Position numbers and translations under genes: made by a program. Positions 8,366 to 17,190 of a stretch of 20,295 nt of DNA are shown piece by piece. The stretch's first letter is position 1, and each line of letters starts with the position of its first letter. This DNA comes from Pigoraptor chileana (lineage: Eukaryota; Opisthokonta; Filasterea), in contig CALSCR010001359.1 in the NCBI GenBank assembly GCA_943704495.1, positions 1 through 20,295 of the forward strand, written 5' to 3'. The notes beneath the pieces are model-generated. The model had not been told where the DNA came from. It did not search any database and saw only the letters and a list, made by a program, of their open reading frames with translations.

Positions 8366-10649
8366 ATGCATTCGGGCTCCGAGCTCAATTCGGCATCACC
8401 AGAATCTGACTCTCAGCGCGTGCGGCAACTCTTCGATAGTGTGTCGGCGGGGGCCGTAGCATCGGACTACATCGTACGCACGAGCGAGTCCGAAACAATG
8501 CCGCCCAATCCACATACCCCCCACCCGCTCGCACCATCCACTCCAGCGGCACTGCCGGTACTCGCCACACCCGAACCGTTTTCAAGCGGCGGTGAGGCGG
8601 CAGGCGCCAAGCACTCTCGTCGTGTTCACGGGAGGGAAGAACGGCTGATGTCTGTGCGAACGCCTCCTCGGCAAAAGAGAAAACGAGCTCACTCATCTGC
8701 CGATTTGGAGGGGGATCATCAGTCAGCTGTCGCAGGTGCGCTTCTGAATCGTGACGGCGATTACGGTCGATGGAAGCAGCAACGGTCCGAGACACACTCT
8801 GTCGCGTCTTCTGCTGGCGAGCATGAGCGCAATTCTGGCTGCAAATCGTCGCCCGATGTGACTGACAGTGCGGAGTCCCGGCGGTCTCTGATGCTCAGTG
8901 CGTGCAACTATTGTCGGGTAAGTGACGTGCGCGCTTATAGGCATCAAATGCATCCATTTGCTTCAGGTTGTGGCAGTGTCGTTTTAGTCTTAATGAGATT
9001 TTCATTCCGGTAACTAATGAACTTGTTTGCCTTTCCCCGGTGGCGGGCGACTGATCCATCCACCTGAAACATCGACACCACAGTCCGCACACCGGCGCTG
9101 CTCTGGCGGCACTCCATGCTCCCGATGCATGAAGCTTGACAAGACAGACTGCTCGTATGTCCCGCAAGGAAAGCGTGGCAGGAAAAGCGCTCCGCTCAAT
9201 GCCGCACTGTCCGCCGCCCTGTCACCCCAGAGCACGGACGCGCCCAGCTCTGTGGTCTCTGCCAACGACGGCGATTCGCAAGAATCGACAGTCAACGCGG
9301 ACGGATATCCGCTCCGACGACGCCGCAGAGCCCATAGTGAGCGCTCCAGCAGCGCGCACTCTGGGCGTCACGTGAGCAGGCAGTCTCGGTGGGCATCGCA
9401 CGAGGCGACTGGCGCGGCGGTCAACGGAAGGTCTGATCACGTGACGAGGGACCAGGGGAGTCTGGACAGTGTGCCGCAGGTGCGACCGCGGGGCAAGCAG
9501 ACGGCTTTTGGCAGTCACGAAACCCCGGATGTGGCTGCCGCGCACATGATTGCCGATATGAGCCGGAGATATCAGTCGTCGGATCATTCGCACGCTGATA
9601 AGTATGGGGATCGGAATGGTGATCAGGGGCCTCTGCCGCCGCCACCGCCGCTGTCCAGCGGTGGTGGTGTGTGCGGCTCATCGTTCCATGCACGGCATCA
9701 CCAACAATTGAAGCACCACGCCCACGCGGGGCACGGGAGTGCGATGAGGGCGGCGACGGGACAGGGTGTGGCCATGCATCACGTGCCGAGCCTGCCGGCC
9801 TCCCCGTATGCGTCTGCGCCAGGGCCATTCGGGGGGTTTGGCGGCGCGCCGTCGTTTCCAGTGTATGCGTATCCACAATACACACCGGCACTGATGATGC
9901 ACGCGCCAATGGGTGTGGTGACACCGGCGACTCATCAACAGCTGTCTCCATCTGCACACCCTCAACACTCTCAACACTCTCAACAGCAGCACCACCACCA
10001 ACAAGAACAGCAACAGCCAACTCAATGGAAGCATAAGACGGCGTATGCACAGAACCCTTCGACCGGCGGTGACGATCTGCATCCGCTGGGGCATCCACCC
10101 GAACTCCTCCACTACGGCTACCCTCCGTATGCAAATCAGCCACCGTGGCTGCCGGGATACATCGCGATACCCGTTGGACAATACTATGGTCAGCCACACC
10201 CTGCGCACCACCTACCGGCGCCCGTGGGGCTGTACTACTACGGCTCCTCGTCGGCGAACGTGGCGGCAAAGCCACTGTCGTTAGAACAGCACACACTGAG
10301 TGCGGCGCATGCTGCCTCTGCGGAGAAACAAGAGAGTGAGGCACCGCCGGAGACCCCTGATAACGCTGCATCCGTCGTCGCTGTGGAAGTCCTGCGCTCT
10401 TCTCTTTTGTCGTCCGCCAATAGTGCTGGCGGCGTGGGCAAAGATACCTCGACAAGGGAAACCGCAGTGCTACTGCAGCAGGGACTCCCAGTCGCCCAAA
10501 TATTGCCGGTGGTACAGGCTACTCAGTCTGGTGAACTCAGCGTCAGTTCTGCGTCCGGCGACCGGGACGTGGCCACCGGAAACGCCCAAGCGGAGCTCGC
10601 AGGCACAACTGCACTTGAGAGTGATGGGAGGTCCACGCCGCTGTCATGA
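8366..10649 (+). CDS. Zn2Cys6 binuclear-cluster transcription factor, two exons, 705 aa
   Basis: Exons 8366-8917 and 9084-10649 are joined in phase 0 across a 166-nt GT-AG intron (GTAAGT donor, CACCACAG acceptor). Splicing completes a Zn(II)2Cys6 DNA-binding cluster with spacing C-X2-C-X6-C-X5-C-X2-C-X7-C at residues 180, 183, 190, 196, 199 and 207. The first two Cys come from exon 1 and the other four from exon 2. The cluster is followed by a basic linker (QGKRGRKS), as is usual in this class. A basic stretch RQKRKR near residues 102-107 and five consecutive Arg (LRRRRRAH) after the cluster are candidate nuclear-localisation signals. The rest is low in complexity: Ser/Pro-rich before the cluster, then PPPPPP, a His/Gln tract (start SQHSQQQHHHQQEQQQ, about 477-495) and Tyr/Pro-rich sequence, all suggesting disordered activation regions. 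I see no fungal-type middle homology region. The start is the first ATG in frame; the same frame is open upstream to a TTG at 8240, so an upstream exon is possible. Target genes are unknown. Confidence 0.88.
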
Positions 10650-11964
10650 CAAGCATCGCTCGCTCGGTCACAGGCAATGCAATGATGCCTCAGTGGGGGC
10701 GTTGGTGGCCGGCGTCGATCACTGCCGCAGATGGCTAATTTGCCGCCGGTGCACTGCCCGGGTGTCCGTTTTCTAATTGCCACTGTGCCACTATTGCCGA
10801 GCAGAGTGAGACGGCGGGTCTCTGAGTTGGTTGTCGCTGGCTGCGATTCAGCCGTCGACGCAGTTCACCCACAGTGCTCACCTGACTTGACTACAGCCGA
10901 GCGACCCCTCCCGTTGCCTCGTACCTCGCACAGGCTGAGTGCACACGGCCAGCAGTTCACCCACAGTTAATACTCGTTGTCGGCTCAGTTTTGTTCAAAT
11001 GTTGTTGCAGTGTATTTGCGTTCAATTTAATTTTCGTCTCTGTCTTGCCTCGATTGCGTGTCTCGCCATCAACCGTGTTGTGTTCTCTGAATTGATTTAT
11101 TCCTTCAGACCGGCATAAAAATGTAAATTGTGACAAGTGTGCGTCGTTCTCATGTCAACCGGCAACTGGAATTGTAACGCTGAATGGCATAACTAAGACT
11201 GGATTCGCGGCCGCTTCAGTTGGTTTGTTTAGTAAATGAGTCGGTTTATTCTGTTCCTTTGCTTCATCAGTCATAAATGCAGTAGTGACTGTGTGGGCCG
11301 CGACCGCTGTCCGCCGGGCGCCGGCCGGATGGGAGGGCAAGCGGGTGTGCTGGATGAACAGCGCTGCTGTCCGTGCTCTGTGGCATGTACAATCTTAACT
11401 TTCGTAATTCAGGCAGTGACGATGCTCAAATCATGGCGGCGGCCGTAGCACGTACTTTCGTACCGTCAATCATGAATAAAACATTTGAATCGGTTGGCGT
11501 GACGAGCTCTGAACCGAGGCGGTTCACTCGCCACGTTTCGGCGGCCCTTGCCGGCTCACGGTACGGGCGTGCGCCGGCGCACTGTCGGCACACGGTCGCT
11601 GAGGTAAACTCTGAAGTCGGCCGTCAGCGACTGATCAAGGCCGACCGGTTCCGGTCTGACGGTGCTCATATCATGCCTTCATAGGATGGCCAACTGCCGG
11701 GCCCGGCTGACTGTAACCAGTGATCGATGGCCATGCGGCACTGACGCTGTCGTTCAGCCGGCAATTCAGAGCACTGCCAGGGGTACTCCCAGAGTTGTCC
11801 GAGTTTTTAGGACTGTCGCACTGATGGAGCTCCCAAAAAAGGGCTGTCGCACTGATTGGAGCTCGCAGAGTTTCACTGAGTTGTAGGACAACTGACTCTC
11901 ACTGATGGAGCGCCCACGTTCGCCGATGCGGTCGATGGGCACGTGACTGTTGACTGCATCGCCT

Positions 11965-12125
11965 GATCATTATTTATTTCCCGTTTTATATAATTTGCGC
12001 ATTGATTTTCTCACCATTTCGTTAATTCGCCTTACCGAAAGCCATACAAGCTGGATCATTAAAGTGAGTAATTAAATGTGAGTGAATAGGAAAATTAAAA
12101 ATACAAATAATATTTTTTAATTGGC
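11965..12125. repeat. AT-rich island
   Basis: About 160 bp of A/T-dominated sequence, with words such as ATTATTTATTTCCC, AAATAATATTTTTTAATT and several ATTAA runs. There is no coding potential. A comparable island lies upstream of the Zn2Cys6 gene at 7372-7536. Confidence 0.75.
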
Positions 12126-12324
12126 GGCCACAAATGAATGTATGCTAAGTCACAAAAATGCCCGATTTCTCCGCATTTTTTCGGTCACTTTGCGACAGAT
12201 GGTGCAGTAACTGTCCGACAGACACACTGACAACACCCCTTGCGGTGGTTGGATCCAGTAACAAGTCCCCAGACCGGCGTTACTTCCATAGCTGTAAAGG
12301 GCAGTCTCATACTGACCCGAATCT

Positions 12325-12759
12325 TCCTTCCATCATTAGGGCTCTCATAAGTCACTCTTCCTTCCAGTCAGAGGCTCTCATAACCACTCTTTCTTCCATC
12401 AAGGGCTCTCACAAGCACTCTCGCTTACATCACGCTTCCATCAAGGGCTCTTCCGATCAGGGCTCTCCGGCTTCCGATCAAGGGCTCTCCGGTAACCACT
12501 CCGTTCATCAAGGCCTCTCATAGCCCCCCTTCCATCAAGGCGTCTCATAACCACTCTTTCTTCCATCAACGGCTCTCACAACCACTCTCGCTTCCATCAC
12601 GCTTCCATCAAGGCCTCTCATAACCACTCTCGCTTCCATCACTGGCGCTTCCATCAAGCGGGCTTTCACAACCACTCTTCGGCTTCCATCAAAGGGCTCT
12701 CATAACCACTCTTGCTTCGGCATCAAGGGCCGCTTTCATAACCACTCTAGCTTCCACAG
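12325..12759. repeat. Minisatellite, unit about 30-33 bp
   Basis: More than ten imperfect copies of a unit built around CTTCCATCAAGGGCTCTC followed by ATAACCACTCT. Copies vary by internal deletions and substitutions (GGCTTCCATCAAAGGG, CATCAAGGGCCGCTTTC), so the array is old or has been shuffled. The translated frames carry repeated HSSFHQGLS-like peptides but are interrupted, and I do not call a gene. Confidence 0.9.
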
Positions 12760-13011
12760 TCGACACAGTCGGTCCAGTCCGGCCATCGACTTAGTCGGTC
12801 CAGTCCATGCTGTCCCAGTCGTCGTCGTCGTTTTCAAGCATGTCCAATCTGCCGTTGCGCCGCCAGAGATGAAGATGAAGAGGGGTGCTCAATGTGAGCC
12901 GAAACAAGTTCATCCGGAACAACTTGTCACTTCAGTCGGAGTCACTTACAGTAGCACTGACTGAACTGGCTGCGCCGTCGACGGCTGCCATGTCGCACAT
13001 CACCTCCCCCA

Positions 13012-13380
13012 TTTCTCTCTCTTCTCTCTCTCTCTCTATCTCTCTCTCTCTATCTCTCTCTCGGTTGGAGTCGATGGGCTTATCCCTAAGACGTTTTGAG
13101 TACTGAAGGTCTCTCTCTATCTCTCTCGTTGTGGAGTCCATGGGCACAGCGGCTAAGACACGATTTGAATCCTACATCTTTCTCTCGGGTCACCGCTCAG
13201 TACTGAAGGTCTCACTGAGTCACCTCTCTCTCCTCTCTCCCCCTCCCCTCTTGTGCGCACAGCGCCTAAGTCACTGACTTGAATCCTACACCCCTTTCCC
13301 ATCCCTCTCTCTCTCTCTGTCTCTCTCTCTCCTCTCTCTCTCACTCTCTCGCATTCTTACTCTCTTCTCTCGCCCGCCCC
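13012..13380 (-). repeat. CT-microsatellite block with three dispersed-module copies
   Basis: CT tracts at 13012-13062, 13110-13128 and about 13224-13250, and again at 13300-13375, alternate with module copies at 13063-13105, 13128-13178 and 13251-13292. These copies are in reverse orientation to those at 616-825. The best copy reads GTGGAGTCCATGGGCACAGC and ends in GATTTGAATCCTAC. The word AGTACTGAAGGTCTC occurs at 13099 and again exactly 100 bp later at 13199, so part of the block arose by tandem duplication. It lies directly downstream of the stop codon of the minus-strand coiled-coil gene. Confidence 0.8.
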
Positions 13381-13386
13381 GCCACT

Positions 13387-16300
13387 TCACCTGTGATTCG
13401 CAATCGCCATCTTGAGCGTGCTTTGCAAATCCCCGAGAATGGCAACGGACTGGCGCACCGTCTTAACGCGCTTCTCCTTCATCTGCATGCCATATTGCAA
13501 CAACAGAAGAGCGCGGACCGATTCAGTGCTGAATTTTGCCGCTACTGTCACGTGCGGTGCCAAATGGCCTTAAACGGCAGGAGGCCAAATACCGGTAAGA
13601 CCAAGAAAACATGCAGTGCATTGGGTTTGACTAAGAAATTGAAAAAGAAAAAAAACTGCCACCACACCGCACTTTCCGTCCAAAATCAAACGCCAAATCG
13701 GCCACGGCGGGCGAGTCTCACGTGACCAGCACAATGCACACGGACCTTTTTGATGTCTTCCGAGGTGACCTTTTTCAACGATGCGCCTGAGCGGATTTCG
13801 TCGAGAAGCTGGCCTGCGCCCCTCTGTCCAGCCGCCGACCCGCCTGTTACGCAATTAGTCAGACGAACCGTGAGCAAGGCGGGTGTCAGTGGTTCAGTAG
13901 CGCGTGGAAATATGACCAGGGACTGTCTGTCAAAATGACAGTGACATAACCAACGGAAAGATGCAGAATACCCGCGCCAGTATGCCAACAGTCATACTAA
14001 AACTGAGGGACCCGCTGTCGTGCACTCGCGTTCTGTTGGCACCACACGTGCTCCTTCCAAATCCCCACTGGAACTAACATTGACGTCAGGATGAGCGTCA
14101 GAGGGTGCACGGTCGATCAATGCAGCAATGCTGACTTCAGGCATCCAATTGAGCGCGTCGTTATGATGCATGCACACAAACGCAGAGGCGGGTGTAAAGA
14201 CGAATCTGACGCCGCGGGGGGAGGGGGGGGAAGGTACTTGCCTGTGCTGTTGGCCCTGGCAGCAATGGTGAGGGCTGGGGCGCCAGTCGGTGGCGGCGGA
14301 GGCACAGCGCCCCCAGATGGCGGTGCGGGTATGGCATTGGCCGCTGCTCCACAGACGAGTTCACATATACGAGCAGTTGGGAAATGAATAAGAAGACGCA
14401 GCAGCGTAAGGATAGGGCGGTCACGTGGTTTGACTGAATGGCCATGGCGAGGGGCCGGTAACTGGAGACCACTCCCAAGACATGAATTGGCAGACAGATA
14501 CTACAGAACTGCCTCCAATGTGGCATTACAGCCGATTCGCTTTCATTCATTAAAGGCGCTGGCCCGCGCCGTGAATGCATCGGTGCGCTATCCCCCCCGC
14601 AACAGGGTGGCTGATGGAAGACACAAAACGGCATCAGCACCCCTTCCTACACAACTATCGGCACGCTACCGGCCAAAGACACACGGCCGAAGAGAGTAGG
14701 AAAACACACAAATAAACACGCGCGAGAACAAGTGTGCATACCTTCATATAGCTGCAAGTGGCGCTTGATGTCCCCGCCAATCACCTGGAAGTTCTTCACA
14801 AGCATGGACAAATCGTTCTTGAAACTGTTGGAAAACGAATCGGCTGTGCGTGGCGCGCAATCATATCGATAGGGAAAGTGTAAGAATTGAGAGAGATGCT
14901 GGTCAGAGAGCATAAGCTGCTGCGCCGCCTCCACACAGCACACAACACGAGATGTGGGATGCTAAGTCAGTGTCTCAGGCAATGCGCCCATAGACTTCAC
15001 AAGCGACACACAGAGAGCGGAGACGCACAAGCGACAAGAGAGCGGAGACGCACAAGCAACACACAGAGAGCAAAGACGAACAAGACGGACTGGAATAATA
15101 GTTAAGAAGCATTCGCAAAAAGTGGCGCTACAAACAAATTTCTCAGCACAGGATACATAATGTGGGGTTAGTGACAACCGAAAGTACAAAACAACAATAC
15201 GCACTTTTTATGGACCCATCCATCCATTGCTGGAAAGTTTTTGTCATTGTCTCGAGTTTTTTAACAAGATTGTCGGTTGCAACGGAGAGTTGCTTGAAAT
15301 ACTGCAAAGTGGGGAAAGACATTTTGCGATTGAGATCAAAAGCTAGGCCACAGACACGTTACACCCTCACTAATATCCCTCGCCCGCTCCTCCCTCTCTT
15401 TTCTCCCTCACACGCCACACGTGTGTGCACACAACACTATTTGTACATGCGCACGACAAACACACGCACCCACACACATACATACACACACGCACACACA
15501 TACATACACACACGCACCCACATTACACAGACACGCATCCAACACACATACACACACACCTTTCCCGATTCCGACGTCAGACGTCCCTTCATTTCAGCGT
15601 CGCGTTCTAGCTCCATGTTGATGCGCTCCATTTCGATCAGTGCTGCCTCGCCCTCCTTAATGTCTTTGGTGAGGTTGTCGACTTCGTGGAGAATTACTGC
15701 ATATGCCACACACAAACACACACAGCAGTGCATTTCCGTGCATGCGACAAACCAAAAGTACGAGATTAGCAGAGTACAGGGAAAACGCGCGGCATACCCC
15801 CATGCATACACACACACACACACGCGCATGCACAAAAACACAGATCGCGTGTGCAGTGTGTGTGTGATGTGCATATAAGTGACGGACCTTCCATTTTCCC
15901 AACAAGGCCATCTTGTCCAATGCGCGACTGGCGATTGCCACCCATTGCCATCGACTGTCGCTTGGCCTGCACAATCTGCACACGTTACAGTAATGGGCAT
16001 ACGGGGCAGCGAGTCAGTACGAGGGTCCAAAGATCATTCCACCCTATGAAACAAGCGTAAGGGGCGACAACACTTGCGAACCACAGTGGGTGGCCGCAGA
16101 CACAGGCATACATCACACAAACACACAAGCATGAATACACATAAATACAACAAAACACACGTCATGCACTAACGTCAAGACTCAGCAACGAACGTGCACA
16201 CGCAAGTCTGACACTATGCCTCCACATGCAGAGCGCCAATGAAACACAAAACATCGACACGAATTGATGAAGGATGGCACATGCCACCATTCGTCACGCA

Positions 16301-16905
16301 CCAGAGTCCTGCGCTGCGCGGGGTCCATTTTTCCAATGTCATGCAGCGCTTTGAGATCGCCCGAGCCGATGGCATCGATGCCCTTTCCCGCCATCACAGA
16401 CTGCCGCATGGACATTATTGTCGCGCGCTTCGCTGCCTGACGCTCAAACACATCCTAATAACAACAACGTGGTGTGCGTGCGTGCATGTGTGCGTGTGTG
16501 CACAGTTCGCATTTTTGGAAGAGAGATGTGTGTGCGTGTGCGGTTGCAAGATCGTTCAAGTCAGTGACCTTGGCACTATGCCCATGAACTCCGCAGCACA
16601 CGCAAGGGCTTCCATCAAACTACAAACACAAAAAGCAAGCACATCAAATTGACAGCATATAAAGAAAGGGATGCAATCCAAATAGTAGTAGGTTTTCAAA
16701 TAGTAGCATATCACCGCAATACACAACACCCACCCGCATCTTCTCCAGCTGCGCCAACTTCTGCGACTGGGCGGCATACTTGTTCCTCGCATCCTCCAAT
16801 TCCGCAGTCAGCTTCAACACGCGAGAATCGCTTGCGTTATTACCGGCCGTCACGTGAGGAGCCTGGAAATGTACCCCAAATGTACAAACGCAAACAAAGC
16901 AGACA

Positions 16906-16943
<38 letters not shown>

Positions 16944-17110
16944 AAACACACCGCTAAACGTTAAGCTGTAGTGCATCGTTTCCTCTCCTCGCTGCTCATC
17001 CAATACTCCATTCACAACGACAAACAGACGAGCAATTGATAGCAACCATGGAGTGCACTCACACAAGCGCAGAGACAAACACACACGAGCACATAGACAC
17101 AGTCAAACAG

Positions 17111-17190
<80 letters not shown>

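Larger units (their letters stand above)
10650..13011. other. Long region without a recognisable gene
   Basis: It begins with the 3' flank of the Zn2Cys6 gene. The 16-mer GCAGTTCACCCACAGT occurs twice (10860-10875 and 10952-10967). A small imperfect repeat around CTGTCGCACTGATGGAGCTC occurs at 11813-11832 and 11844-11864, with a diverged third copy near 11896. An AT-rich island, a minisatellite and a short AGTCGGTCCAGTCC duplication (about 12770-12805) follow. Open frames of up to ~120 codons occur, but none has a motif or a splice partner. Confidence 0.55.

Noticed and set aside
9421-10455. A 344-codon minus-strand open frame opposite the transcription factor
   Set aside because: It has no motif, is Arg/Ser/His-rich as expected from the antisense of a His/Pro/Ser-rich gene, and the sense strand carries a clear Zn2Cys6 domain.
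11373-11684. A 103-codon plus-strand open frame
   Set aside because: The middle looks mildly protein-like, but there is no motif, no supporting splice partner, and it lies in a stretch with small degenerate repeats. Kept as unproven.
13279-13725. A plus-strand frame with a Lys-rich end ([11 protein letters not shown])
   Set aside because: Its first part is CT microsatellite (Leu-Ser repeats), the Lys run comes from a poly-A stretch, and it overlaps on the opposite strand the last exon of the coiled-coil gene, which fits in phase with its neighbours.
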